Part shown: one piece after another, positions 8,113 through 17,691 of the stretch
Layout of the letters: each line of letters opens with the position of its first letter
How positions within the stretch are numbered: position 1 is the first letter of the stretch
NCBI GenBank assembly: GCA_919902505.1
Contig: CAKKRE010000012.1
Coordinates: 1 to 64,000 of the forward strand
Length of the DNA stretch: 64,000 nt
DNA from: Nitrospiraceae bacterium
Lineage (GTDB): Bacteria > Nitrospirota > Nitrospiria > Nitrospirales > Nitrospiraceae
Direction of reading: 5' to 3'
The notes under the pieces: generated by a model
Database searches by the model: none
What the model was told of the DNA's origin: nothing
The model's input: only the letters and a program-made list of their open reading frames with translations
Translations under genes and position numbers: made by a program

Positions 8113-9543
8113 ATGAAAAAAATCCTGATGGTCGCCCGGTTTTTCCCGCCCGAGGGGTCCGCCACGTCGTTTCGAACCCTGCGGTTTGTACGACAACTCT
8201 CGAAGCTGGGGTGGAATGTCACGGTGGTGACCGCGACCCCCAGTCAGTACGAACGGCATGATGCCAAGCTGGTTACGACGGTCCCCAGCCAAGTCCGGGT
8301 GATCCGGGCCAAGGGATATGATCTGTGGCAGTGGTTTCAGTCCTGGCGCTTTCGAAGAATCGAGCAGCAGTCTGCCGGCCGACAGAGCGACGCGGCTCGG
8401 AAGCCGGCCGTTCAGGGGGGCGGCAGTCTGCGGGCCTGGGCGCGCGAGATGGTTCGGCGCGTAGAGGCCTGGTGGTATCAGCCGGATGTGGACATGCCCT
8501 GGATCCGGCCGGGGGTGAAGGCCTGCCTGGACGTCTGCGCGGATCAGCGTCCCACTATCATCTGGGCGAACGCAGGACGGCTCGCCGCATTCCGGGTCGT
8601 CCGGGAAGTTTCGAAACACACGGGAGTGCCCTATGTGCTGGATTTCGACGATGCGTGGACGGTGACATCGAACGATCACGATAGGCGCAGGCCGAGAGCA
8701 GCTACAGGGCGAATCCGCCGGGACATGTACGAGCTGCTCAAAGGGGCCCACGCCGTGGTCTTCAGGTATGAAAGCGAGGCGGAATGTTTCTGGCGGGCCT
8801 ATAGAGGCGCATTGCAGGCCTCACGCGTCTATATCATTCCGAACGGGTTCGAGGCTCCCATCGACCGGTTCGAGGCGCCTGCCGGAGAGAGGTGTACCGT
8901 TCTCTATTCCGGCACCTTACCCGATTACCGCTACGACACACTCCTCAGCGCTCTCGGGATGTTGAAGGAGCAGGACCCGGAGGGGGCCAAACAGTTGCTT
9001 CTGCGCTTCGTCGGCGAGGGAATGGAGCCTCTTGCCGCCGAGGTCAACGCTCGTGGCCTCTCGGCCATGGTCGAAACCTCCGGCCCAACCTCCTTCGACG
9101 AGGTGTCCCGCCTCCAGCGGGAAGCGCACGCGTTATTGGCCCTCGGAAGGCCCGCGACCATGAAAGGATATGAACTCTTTGCCGGCGCCAAGCTGTTCGG
9201 GTACCTGAAGGGCGGCCGGCCGATCATCGGGGTGTTGCCGCCGGATGAAACGAAACAAGCGCTGATTCGCGTTGGTGTCCGCACGATCGCGGATGTCGAC
9301 TCGGTGCCGGAGATCGTGGCGGTACTGCAGATGCTTCTTGCAAAATGGTCGGCTCGGGATTTGGAGTCGTTGGTGCCGGACCGCAAAGCGTGTGAAGCCT
9401 ATTCGTCCGAGCGGCAAACCGAGATTCTGGTACGCGCGTTGGAGGGAGTACCTCCGGAGAAGCCGTTTGTTCCCGGCGCGCAGCCCATCCCGCCGAGTTT
9501 GAGGGAAATCGAAGATCCGAAATGGCTGGAAGGCGGCCGTTAG
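8113..9543 (+). CDS. GT4-like glycosyltransferase
   Basis: This 476-aa GT-B type protein starts MKKILMVARFFPPEGSATSFRTLRFVRQL, the standard N-terminal Rossmann opening, including the glycine turn that binds acceptor or phosphate. The C-terminal half keeps family landmarks (PNGFEAP, TVLYSGTLPDYRYDTLL, YELFAGAKLFGYLKGGRPIIGVL). An Arg-rich insertion of about 40 residues (about 80-120) interrupts the N-terminal domain. It is soluble or peripherally membrane-bound. The acceptor is unknown. Confidence 0.78.
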   Translation: MKKILMVARFFPPEGSATSFRTLRFVRQLSKLGWNVTVVTATPSQYERHDAKLVTTVPSQVRVIRAKGYDLWQWFQSWRFRRIEQQSAGRQSDAARKPAVQGGGSLRAWAREMVRRVEAWWYQPDVDMPWIRPGVKACLDVCADQRPTIIWANAGRLAAFRVVREVSKHTGVPYVLDFDDAWTVTSNDHDRRRPRAATGRIRRDMYELLKGAHAVVFRYESEAECFWRAYRGALQASRVYIIPNGFEAPIDRFEAPAGERCTVLYSGTLPDYRYDTLLSALGMLKEQDPEGAKQLLLRFVGEGMEPLAAEVNARGLSAMVETSGPTSFDEVSRLQREAHALLALGRPATMKGYELFAGAKLFGYLKGGRPIIGVLPPDETKQALIRVGVRTIADVDSVPEIVAVLQMLLAKWSARDLESLVPDRKACEAYSSERQTEILVRALEGVPPEKPFVPGAQPIPPSLREIEDPKWLEGGR

Positions 9544-9614
9544 GACCCAGATTCAACATTCCGACGTGATCGTCGCCTCGCGGTGCGCATCAAGCGAGTG
9601 AGCAGGAGCCGAAC

Positions 9615-10457
9615 GTGTATTTTTGTATCCGTGACGATGACACCAGCTTCTTCACTGCACCGCATGAACTGGAGCGAGCCTACGGCGAGGTGACGAAACA
9701 TGGCCCGGTGTCGCTGGCGATCATTCCATTTTGCCGGGCGGGGAACAGCAAAGGGGTGCCGGCGGCCTACCGAGAGCAAGGGTCGATCCATGCGCTCGAG
9801 GAAAACGGAGCGTTGGTAGAGTATCTGCGTCGCGGGATCGCCGGTGGTCGCTATGAAGCCATGCTGCACGGGTACCATCACGACGAGCCGGAGAACCGCC
9901 GTGAGTTTTTGCACGGTTCCGAGTTAGCCCGGAAAGTCCGTGAAGGTAAACAGTATTTAGAACGGCTGTTGGAGACCACCATCCGCGTCTTCGTTCCACC
10001 ACACAATGCAATCGGCAGGGAAGGATTACAGGCGATCAGCGCAGCGGGACTGCACCTTGGCGGCGTCGCAGGCATGCGTCACGGCTGGCCCTGGTGGTCT
10101 CCATCGTGCCTTGGAATCTGGTGGCACTTGAGACGGCGCCGAATAAACGGACTTGACGGGTTACCCTATGTGCTGGATGTACCGGGTCATAGGGAACTGG
10201 CCGGAACCCCTATCACCCCGGCGGCCGTGCTCCGGGGAAGCCTGCGACGCTTTGACGAGGCCATCGGACTTGATGGCGTATTTTGCGCCGCCACACATTA
10301 TTGGGAACTCGGTCATCCGGTCACCGATCCAGATGCCACCACCGTCGGGGATCATCTCTATAAGTTGGTCCAACGGGCGATGGCTGATTCGAAGGTTCGC
10401 TGGCAGTCTGTGGGAGCCGTGATGACCGGAAGCCCACCACTAGGCAAGCGACCCTAG
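9615..10457 (+). CDS. Polysaccharide deacetylase-like protein (NodB-fold, DUF2334-like)
   Basis: The 280-aa protein has a RDDD metal-binding motif at residues 6-9, HGYHH at 85-89 (the second metal motif) and FVPPHN at about 126-131, an arrangement typical of NodB-fold carbohydrate esterases. There is no signal peptide, so it would act in the cytoplasm or on lipid-linked intermediates. The start is a GTG at 9615 preceded by AGCAGGAGC. It is one of three deacetylase-like genes in this cluster. The catalytic residues look intact; the substrate is unknown. Confidence 0.65.
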   Translation: MYFCIRDDDTSFFTAPHELERAYGEVTKHGPVSLAIIPFCRAGNSKGVPAAYREQGSIHALEENGALVEYLRRGIAGGRYEAMLHGYHHDEPENRREFLHGSELARKVREGKQYLERLLETTIRVFVPPHNAIGREGLQAISAAGLHLGGVAGMRHGWPWWSPSCLGIWWHLRRRRINGLDGLPYVLDVPGHRELAGTPITPAAVLRGSLRRFDEAIGLDGVFCAATHYWELGHPVTDPDATTVGDHLYKLVQRAMADSKVRWQSVGAVMTGSPPLGKRP

Positions 10458-10537
10458 CAGCCACGCTTCCCGGCTCTCCTCGACCACCTACACGCCTGTC
10501 CGCTCGGTTTCTCTCGTGCTCGAATCAGAAGGTACCT

Positions 10538-12391
10538 ATGTGCGGTTTTCTGGCCATACTTCAGGATGCTCCCCGCATCGAGCTTCACACGGCGCAGGCT
10601 GCCGCCGACCGTCTTGCCCATCGAGGGCCGGATGGGTCGGGGAAATGGACGGAAGCGCAGGTGATGCTCTTTCATCGGCGTCTATCGATCATCGATTTGG
10701 CCACGGGCCAACAGCCGATGGTGAGTCGGGATCAGCGATACGTCATCGTCTTCAACGGCGAGATTTATAACTATGCGGAGATCCGCGAACAGCTGAGCCG
10801 GGAGGGCGTCCGGTTCCGGACGCAATCCGACACGGAGGTCTTGCTGGAAGGGTTCGCTCGCTGGGGGGCGGCCGTCGTCGGTCAGGTGAACGGCATCTTC
10901 GCATTTGTCGTGTGGGATCGGCTGAACAAGGTGGCGTTCGGCGCGCGGGACCGGTTGGGAATCAAACCGCTCTGTTGGGCCGTCTCTAAGGGAACCCTCG
11001 TCGCGTCCTCGACCCTGGAACCGTTCGATGCCCTGCCAGGATTCGGCCAGGTAGATCCGGTCGCCGTGCGGGATCTGCTGGCGTTCGATTACATCCCTTC
11101 GCCGCAATCGATCTTGCAGGGCGTTCAGAAATTGGAACCAGGCTGCAGGTTCCTGTGGCGATTAGGTGATGAGGCCCCCCGGATCGAGCGGTATTGGACT
11201 CCTCCAGGTCCGGACAGACAGGCCGTCGCACCCGATGAAAATGACCTTGAACGGTTACTCCAGCAGGTCGTGCGGCGCCAGATGATCAGCGATGTGCCGG
11301 TCGGCGTGTTTCTCTCCGGCGGCATCGACTCTTCACTGTTGGTGGCCCTGATGGCGCGTGAGAGCGAAAAGCCGGTGCGATCCTTCTCCATCGCCTTCAA
11401 GGACGCCTCCGCCGATGAATCCTCCATCGCGGGGCTCGTGGCGAGGCAGTTCGGAACCGATCATACGGTGCTGCCTGCCGAGGATTTTGGGCCGGATATG
11501 CTGCTCGATTTGCTTGGACGGTTGGATGAGCCGTTTGCCGATCCGGCCGTCGTGCCGACCTATGCGCTCGCAAAAATGACGGCCGGTCACGTGAAAGTCG
11601 CACTGTCCGGTGACGGGGGCGATGAGGTCTTCGGGGGCTATCCGAAATACCTGCTCGGCAACGATCAGTCGTCGCCGCTTCCCGGTCACCGCATCCTCGA
11701 CCGATCGCTTCGCCTATCGAACTGGAGGCCGCGAGGCATGGCCCATCTCTATTGGCGAACGCTCTCCCCGAAAGATCGTATCCGATGGTCCTGGGTCCGG
11801 TACGGCGATTTTCCAATTTTCCGAAAAGACCTCCGACAGGTGCTGGCGGGCACGTACCACGATGCAGCCCGCGTGTCAGAGTATTTCGAGCCTTGGGCGC
11901 GACGAGCACGTCGATACGGCGAATCCATCGATAGGGATCTCTTGATGCGGGCCGATTTGGAAACGTATTTGAGCGAGAATTGCCTGGTGAAGACCGATCG
12001 AGCCAGCATGCTGGCCTCGCTTGAGGTCCGGGTGCCATTTCTCGACGAGCTGATCCTGGATCGTATGCTGCCGCTGCATGCGGACCGGAAAATCGTCAAC
12101 GGCACGTTGAAGGCCTTGCTGATCCCGATCGCGCAACGACTCCTGCCCCGGCAGGTCTGGGACCGGCCCAAGCATGGATTTAACGTCCCGCTCGACAAGT
12201 TTCTATCCGGTCTCTGGAGGCCGGCCTTCGACGCTGCGATAGATTGGGGAGAACAGCATATCGGCCTCTTCAACTATCCGTACCTCCGGCGCCTCCAGAC
12301 TATCAGTAGATCGGAAAGCGGGATCGGGCGAGAGCTCTGGAATCCGTTTGTCTTTCTCGCCTGGGCGATGAGACGCAAGGTCACCATATGA
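10538..12391 (+). CDS. Asparagine synthase (glutamine-hydrolysing) type amidotransferase
   Basis: This 617-aa protein has an N-terminal class II glutaminase whose nucleophile is Cys2 (MCGFLAILQ), with HRGPDG (28-33) and FNGEIYNY (72-79). The synthetase domain carries the pyrophosphate-loop motif SGGIDS (260-265). AsnB homologues are frequent in exosortase-type polysaccharide clusters, where they probably amidate uronic acids or other carboxyl sugars rather than aspartate; that substrate is inferred from context. The gene overlaps the following glycosyltransferase by 4 bp (ATGA). A more AT-rich second copy lies at 19077. Confidence 0.88.
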   Translation: MCGFLAILQDAPRIELHTAQAAADRLAHRGPDGSGKWTEAQVMLFHRRLSIIDLATGQQPMVSRDQRYVIVFNGEIYNYAEIREQLSREGVRFRTQSDTEVLLEGFARWGAAVVGQVNGIFAFVVWDRLNKVAFGARDRLGIKPLCWAVSKGTLVASSTLEPFDALPGFGQVDPVAVRDLLAFDYIPSPQSILQGVQKLEPGCRFLWRLGDEAPRIERYWTPPGPDRQAVAPDENDLERLLQQVVRRQMISDVPVGVFLSGGIDSSLLVALMARESEKPVRSFSIAFKDASADESSIAGLVARQFGTDHTVLPAEDFGPDMLLDLLGRLDEPFADPAVVPTYALAKMTAGHVKVALSGDGGDEVFGGYPKYLLGNDQSSPLPGHRILDRSLRLSNWRPRGMAHLYWRTLSPKDRIRWSWVRYGDFPIFRKDLRQVLAGTYHDAARVSEYFEPWARRARRYGESIDRDLLMRADLETYLSENCLVKTDRASMLASLEVRVPFLDELILDRMLPLHADRKIVNGTLKALLIPIAQRLLPRQVWDRPKHGFNVPLDKFLSGLWRPAFDAAIDWGEQHIGLFNYPYLRRLQTISRSESGIGRELWNPFVFLAWAMRRKVTI

Positions 12392-13473
12392 AAATCGTAT
12401 TTCTGAACGATGTCGCGTACGAATACGCCATAGGATCGCCGAAGGCGGTCGGAGGGACTGAGCGCGATATTTGGATTCTGTCGCGTGCCTTGGCTGCAGC
12501 AGGGTGGTCGGTTGTCGTGGGAGTGTGCGGAGCAATCGCGATTGGACAGCGCAGGATTATCGAAGGCGTGGAGTATGTAGGAATCAACCCTGGAAACCCC
12601 GTTGTCGCGTGGTATAGATTTCTCGCCGCTGAGCGGCCCGACTGGCTGTTTTGGGAGGGCGCGTCCCATTGGTGGGGGATTCTCGTGGAGTTAGCGAAAC
12701 GACACGGAGCCCGCACCGTCTTCCATACAGCGTTCGATACCGATGTGTCGCCACGACAGGCGTTGGTGAGGCGGAGTCGCTGGTGGCCGCTGTATGCATG
12801 GGGACTCAAGCGAACCGACAGGATCTTTGTTCAGCACATGGGGCAGTTCGACATGTTGCCTTCGCCATGGAGGGCAAAATCGGAGGTTCTGCCGAAGGTG
12901 TGCCAGCTCCCGCCGGTCATGAATACCCACTCCGGGCGATCTCCATATATCGCGTGGGTCGCCATGTTGCGCACACCGAAACGCCCTGATCTTCTGGTTG
13001 AAATTGCACGTAAATCTCCAAATTTGAAATTTGTCGTGTGTGGTGGCTTGACGGCACATAGGTCGCAAGGGGATTCCACTGCGCAGGCTGCGGAGTCCCT
13101 CAAACAGTTGCCGAACGTCGAGTATCGTGGGCGGGTGGATCCTGAGGAAGCCGCTGGAGTGATCGAAAACGCCGCCCTGCTTTTGTGCACCTCCGATCAA
13201 GAGGGGTTTCCGAATACATTTGTGCAGGCATGGAGCCACGGCACACCTGTCGTCACGCTCCGGGTCGATCCCGACAACATCATCAAGCAGCGCAACGTGG
13301 GAATTGTCACGGGTACGGTTGATGCCACGGTTGAACGGTTGCAGCGATTAATGTCCAGTACTCAGGAGCGCCAGGCCATGGCCATCAGGGCGCGTGAATA
13401 CATTCTCGAGCAACACAGTGCGGAAGTCGTGGTCAAAAAGTTCGATGCCGCGACGCGTCATTGGATTCGATGA
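12388..13473 (+). CDS. GT4 family glycosyltransferase
   Basis: This 361-aa GT-B protein begins MKIVFLNDVAYEYAIGSPKAVGGTERDIWILSRAL, with the GGTER loop seen in many GT4 enzymes. Its C-terminal half has the donor-binding segment CTSDQEGFPNTFVQAWSHG (the EGFPN...E equivalent of the EX7E motif). Its start overlaps the asnB stop, so translation is probably coupled. Donor and acceptor are unknown. Confidence 0.82.
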   Translation: MKIVFLNDVAYEYAIGSPKAVGGTERDIWILSRALAAAGWSVVVGVCGAIAIGQRRIIEGVEYVGINPGNPVVAWYRFLAAERPDWLFWEGASHWWGILVELAKRHGARTVFHTAFDTDVSPRQALVRRSRWWPLYAWGLKRTDRIFVQHMGQFDMLPSPWRAKSEVLPKVCQLPPVMNTHSGRSPYIAWVAMLRTPKRPDLLVEIARKSPNLKFVVCGGLTAHRSQGDSTAQAAESLKQLPNVEYRGRVDPEEAAGVIENAALLLCTSDQEGFPNTFVQAWSHGTPVVTLRVDPDNIIKQRNVGIVTGTVDATVERLQRLMSSTQERQAMAIRAREYILEQHSAEVVVKKFDAATRHWIR

Positions 13474-13620
13474 TCATATGATGACCACCCAGCACGTGCG
13501 GAACTGAACGATTTGACGGGTACGATAACGAGGTTCGAGATCCGGCCAGAGCCTTGCTGCCGAGCTTGCATTCCAAGGTTCGTCTGAGAATCGGACTGGT
13601 CTAATTGAGCGCAAGATAGC

Positions 13621-14829
13621 ATGAGAGTGTTGGTCATACAGTCAGAGCTTGGGGTTCTTCGGGGTGGGGGAGAGAACTTCACGCGGAACTTGTTTCAGTC
13701 CTTCGCCGACCGGGGGCATGAGGTCTGGGCGACCTTCATTGCCGATTATAGGGGGCAGTATCCCCTCGCCCTCCCTCCGGCATTTCGCCCGCTCCCACTG
13801 GCCGGATGCTGGTCAAGAAAGCTGGGGCAGGACGCGCTCTCCACGATGGCGGCTTGTTTGCCGAAGCGAACGTCACTGAGAGCTCATTGGGATCGCGTGC
13901 AAGCGGCACTCTGCTGGCGAACTGTTCGGTGGCACGATGGGCGGTTTACGCGTCGCGTCGTACAGGAGTTCGGTGGCCGTTGGAAAGAGTTCGATGCGGC
14001 ATACGTGCATGCAAGCGCGGTCTTGGCATCGCGAATTGCTCCCCATTGCCCGACCATGTTGCGGTTGCCAGGACCGATCTCGTCGGATTTCGAACCGGTG
14101 CTCAGGTCAATTCCGGTTGTCTGCGCCAATGGAGACGCGTTGAGCAAGATTCGTGAATTTGTGGGCGATCATGCTCTCGAACTTCCAATCGGTTTGGACG
14201 GTGAGTTGTTCAAGCCGGGTGCGTCCCGGATTCGACAGCAGTTGGGATGGACGGACAAAGATTGGGTAATTGGATACGTGGGGCGGCTGGCCTACATCAA
14301 GGGTATCGATCTGCTCGTCCGCGCGTTCACAAAAATACGCCGAACAGTGCCGCAGGCGAGGCTCCTGGTCATCGGGTCGGGGGAAGAACAGGGAAAGCTG
14401 CGACTGTGCTTGAAGCAGGAACTCGCGCAAGGGATCGCGCGGCTCGAAGCCGATGTGCCGCACGCTGCGTTGCCTGAATGGTATCGCGCCATGGATCTCT
14501 TCGTCATGCCGAGCCGATATGAAAATTATTCCAATGCGGTCCTCGAAGCCCAGGCGTGCGGGGTGCCGTTCCTGGCATCCGGAATAGGTGGGAACCGGAG
14601 CCTGGCCGAGACTTGCGGTGGGCGGCTGTTTGAGCAGGGTTCGGACGATGCGTTGACTCAGGCGTTGCAGTCCATCGCCGGCAATCCCGGTGAGGCTCGA
14701 TTGCGGGGCATGCTCGGGGGAGAAGTAATCAGAAATCACTACAGCTGGTCTGCCAGCGCGAAACGGTTAGAGGCCCTGTTGGAGCAAGCCTGCTCAACCG
14801 TCGCCAGGAACGCCGCATGCACGTCATAG
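13621..14829 (+). CDS. GT4 family glycosyltransferase
   Basis: The 402-aa product starts MRVLVIQSELGVLRGGGENFTRNLFQSFADRGHEV, with the glycine-rich acceptor loop. It carries WVIGYVGRLAYIKGIDLLVRAF and PSRYENYSNAVLEAQACGVP, the latter containing the EX7E-like donor motif. A 147-bp spacer separates it from the preceding gene. Its 3-prime end overlaps the next gene by 13 bp. It is a cytoplasmic-face sugar transferase of unknown specificity. Confidence 0.82.
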   Translation: MRVLVIQSELGVLRGGGENFTRNLFQSFADRGHEVWATFIADYRGQYPLALPPAFRPLPLAGCWSRKLGQDALSTMAACLPKRTSLRAHWDRVQAALCWRTVRWHDGRFTRRVVQEFGGRWKEFDAAYVHASAVLASRIAPHCPTMLRLPGPISSDFEPVLRSIPVVCANGDALSKIREFVGDHALELPIGLDGELFKPGASRIRQQLGWTDKDWVIGYVGRLAYIKGIDLLVRAFTKIRRTVPQARLLVIGSGEEQGKLRLCLKQELAQGIARLEADVPHAALPEWYRAMDLFVMPSRYENYSNAVLEAQACGVPFLASGIGGNRSLAETCGGRLFEQGSDDALTQALQSIAGNPGEARLRGMLGGEVIRNHYSWSASAKRLEALLEQACSTVARNAACTS

Positions 14830-16031
14830 ATGCCATGCCCATGGAATGTCCGCGACGCGCGGCCTCCGCAGCATTGGCTCCGGCCGAGTACGGGTATTAC
14901 TTCGTCATCTTCTATACGGTCCTGGGAGCGCCGCTGGGGATCATCCTGATGGGAAGCATCGGCTCCGGATTTCTGTTGATTCCGGTTCTGGCGCTGTGTT
15001 TTCTCGCCCTTGGCCCGGCGATCCTGAATACCATGCAGACGGCATGGGTCCCCCTTGCCTGCGGTATCACCTATCTCTTCATCCAACTCGGCGTGCATGG
15101 GGAGTCCCTCTACGAACCCTACGTGTACCCGTTCGGCCAGTGGATCATTTCGCTGGTCATTGTTCAGGCGCTCGCGGCGCATCGTCCCAACTTCCTGAAC
15201 CGGTTTCTCTGGTTCACGCTGTTCATGGGACTCTCCATGTTGCCGTTCATGACACCGAGTCAGGGCGGGGGCTATGAACGTGTGGCCTTGAACCGAGAAT
15301 TGGGCTATGCGAATGCCAATGCCATGGCGGGCTGGTTTGGTTTCTGCGTGGTCTGCATGGTCATCAAGGGATATCTGGAGAAGAAACCGGCATCACGGCT
15401 GGTGGCATGGGTTCTGGCGCTCGTCTCATTCTACGTGGTGACATTGACCGTAAGCCGCAGCGCGCTTCTTGCTATCTGCGCTGCGCTCCTGGTGGCGAGC
15501 AGACGTTTGCTGAAGGGAGGCTTCCTTCCTCTTCTGTTATTGGCCGGGTTTGTTCTAGGACTAGTGGAACTCGGGGTGTTCGACCAGGCGGTCCGGTCCT
15601 ATTCGCTGCGTGCGGGAGAGGAGACGGGACGTTTTCGGGTCTGGCCGCTGCTGATCGAAAGATTTCTCGCCTCTCCGTTGATCGGAGTCGGCGCTGCGCA
15701 TCCGGGAGCCATCACCAGCACCGGCATGTACGTGACTCCGCACAATAGTTTCCTGCTGTTTGCGGTGGCATCAGGATTCCTTCCATTGCTGCTGTTTTGT
15801 GCGTACCTGGTTCGGAGCGGGCTGGCGGCTTTACGCACGGGGAGGTCGGCAGAGTACGAAAGTGCGTTCCACCTCCCACTCGTCGTGTATGCGATGTTGA
15901 TCACCTGTGCCGGGAACATGGATTTCATGTCTCCTTGGGCCATTGCGTGTCTCTCTCTGCCGATTGCAGGCGATGTGGCTTCCATGGCCGGCGGCGAGGC
16001 ACCGCCGCGGCAGAGATCACCGATCGTCTGA
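14817..16031 (+). CDS. O-antigen ligase/polymerase-like membrane protein (Wzy/WaaL superfamily)
   Basis: This 404-aa integral membrane protein has about ten or more hydrophobic helices. A large loop (about residues 255-300) contains GRFRVWPLLIERFLASPLIGVGAAHPG and HNSFLL, the Wzy_C-type signature. Family members polymerise repeat units or ligate glycans at the periplasmic face. Finding it beside a Wzm/Wzt-type exporter is unusual, because ABC-exported polymers are normally polymerised in the cytoplasm. The first 20 residues look non-helical, so the true start may be a little downstream. Confidence 0.75.
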   Translation: MHVIDAMPMECPRRAASAALAPAEYGYYFVIFYTVLGAPLGIILMGSIGSGFLLIPVLALCFLALGPAILNTMQTAWVPLACGITYLFIQLGVHGESLYEPYVYPFGQWIISLVIVQALAAHRPNFLNRFLWFTLFMGLSMLPFMTPSQGGGYERVALNRELGYANANAMAGWFGFCVVCMVIKGYLEKKPASRLVAWVLALVSFYVVTLTVSRSALLAICAALLVASRRLLKGGFLPLLLLAGFVLGLVELGVFDQAVRSYSLRAGEETGRFRVWPLLIERFLASPLIGVGAAHPGAITSTGMYVTPHNSFLLFAVASGFLPLLLFCAYLVRSGLAALRTGRSAEYESAFHLPLVVYAMLITCAGNMDFMSPWAIACLSLPIAGDVASMAGGEAPPRQRSPIV

Positions 16032-16105
16032 ATCTACGTGCGGCAGACTCTGCCTTGGATGCTCAGCCATCCTTCCGAACCGTTTCAGGGTATAGATCGC
16101 TTTCT

Positions 16106-17485
16106 ATGAACACTATCGTCGGGGATTCCCTCCGTCGGCAGGAGTCGCCGTCAACATGTGCCTCATGGCTGCGGGACCATCCCCTTCTCGCATCATTGCT
16201 TATATTGGTGTGTGCTCTCTCCGTTCGGCTGATCCTCACGTGGCGCGCCGACCCGGTTGAGCTCGTGTTTCCCGACTCCAGAACCTACTTCGACCCGGCG
16301 TTGAGCCTCCATGAGTCGGGATCGTTTCTCAATAGGTATCAGACCCCGGAGATCACCCGGACGCCCGGGTATCCGCTGTTCCTTACGATCCTCATGACTG
16401 TCTTTGGCACGGAAGTACGCGCCCTCTTGATTGCCCAGACGGTCATCGTGTCGTTGAGCGTGGTCATTCTGTATTGGTTGGCGAGACAAATTCTCCCGCC
16501 GGTGATGGCATACGCGGGAGCGTGGCTGGCCGCCGTTTCACCCTGGGGGGCAGTAAGGGCCGGTTTCCTGCTTACCGATGGGGTGTTTCTTCTGCTCTTA
16601 GTGTCATTGTTCGCTCTGATGTACGGCGTCATTCGATCTGCGCGGACCACGGTGATGGTCATCGTCAGCGGTAGCCTGGTGGGGTTACTGACAAGCGCCG
16701 TGGTGCTGGTCAGGCCGATCTTTCCCCTGATTCTCTTCGTCGCCGTTGTACTGGTGCTGTTCTTTCCCGGTCGGCGGAGTCGCGCCTGGCTGCTGGTGAC
16801 GATGATGGTGATGAGCGCGTCGATACCATTGCATTTCTGGAAGATGCGTAACCTCCAAGAGGCGCAGTTTCACGGTTTCAGTGACGTGTCGGGCAAGGCG
16901 GCCTGGCAGTGGTTGGCCTCCAGCGTGAAAGCGAAGGTTCCAGGGGCATCCGGAGATCGCTGGGCGATGCTCAAAGCCGCCGAGCAGGACGAAACTCATT
17001 GGACCCTGTCGCTCCAGCAAGCCGATGACGAACGGTGGCGGCTGGCGAACGATGTGTTTACGGCACATCCGTTCCTCACGGTCTATGCGTTCACGCTCAA
17101 CGCAATCGAAGCCCTTATCCATCCTGAGCCGGATATCCTGGCTCCGGCGCGTTTGCGCTTCTACGGCGATACAATTCTTTTGGGAGGGATTTGGATGGCG
17201 TTCATCGTCTGCGCCGCCATTGGACTAGGGCATGTTTGGAATAGTGGCCAAGCCGATCGGGCTATTGACCGGAACTGGCTGCTGGCAATGCTAATTATTT
17301 GCTGTGCGTTAACTCTGACTGCAGGGGTGTCGTTCGGGGCCGGGTCACGATATCGAGTGCCGTTGGAGCCGATTGTGCCGTTGCTGGCAGGTGTTGGCCT
17401 CGTGCGACTCGCGACTCTTCTCTACGCGAATCGCCGGGAGGAATCTGGTGGCAGCAACCCTTTTCAAGTTCAGGATATCGGGTAA
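16106..17485 (+). CDS. GT39/ArnT-like membrane glycosyltransferase
   Basis: I place the start at the ATG at 16106; upstream frames overlap the previous gene without homology. The 459-aa protein has a first membrane helix at about 30-47, then a periplasmic loop with PDSRTYFDPAL and RTPGYPLFLTIL (the acidic motif and RTPxYP of polyprenyl-phosphate-sugar-dependent transferases), and about ten further helices. Such enzymes transfer a sugar from a polyprenyl-phosphate donor in the periplasm. The stop codon lies inside a strong inverted repeat at 17484-17517. Confidence 0.75.
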   Translation: MNTIVGDSLRRQESPSTCASWLRDHPLLASLLILVCALSVRLILTWRADPVELVFPDSRTYFDPALSLHESGSFLNRYQTPEITRTPGYPLFLTILMTVFGTEVRALLIAQTVIVSLSVVILYWLARQILPPVMAYAGAWLAAVSPWGAVRAGFLLTDGVFLLLLVSLFALMYGVIRSARTTVMVIVSGSLVGLLTSAVVLVRPIFPLILFVAVVLVLFFPGRRSRAWLLVTMMVMSASIPLHFWKMRNLQEAQFHGFSDVSGKAAWQWLASSVKAKVPGASGDRWAMLKAAEQDETHWTLSLQQADDERWRLANDVFTAHPFLTVYAFTLNAIEALIHPEPDILAPARLRFYGDTILLGGIWMAFIVCAAIGLGHVWNSGQADRAIDRNWLLAMLIICCALTLTAGVSFGAGSRYRVPLEPIVPLLAGVGLVRLATLLYANRREESGGSNPFQVQDIG

Positions 17486-17517
17486 TGTTTCGAGTGTGCT
17501 GTCAGCATCGAAACATT
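17484..17517 (+). terminator. Inverted repeat overlapping the GT39 stop codon
   Basis: AATGTTTCGA at 17484-17493 and TCGAAACATT at 17508-17517 are perfectly complementary (10 bp). The loop itself can pair TGCT with AGCA. There is no U-tract after it, so it may be a rho-dependent or attenuating structure, or a processing site, rather than a classical intrinsic terminator. It marks the border where the sequence becomes AT-richer. Confidence 0.5.
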
Positions 17518-17691
17518 GAAGCGCGTCTTGCAATCGGTAGCAAGTCACTCCACATGCGGTTACTTCCCCGTTAAATTCGCGTCGAGAATGTCCTGGTTTG
17601 ACCAGGCGTTCATGGATTGGGGTAGTCATTCCATAGTCTTAGGAAGATCATTGCATGGGGGGCAGTTAATGTGCCCTGGAGGGAATAGCAA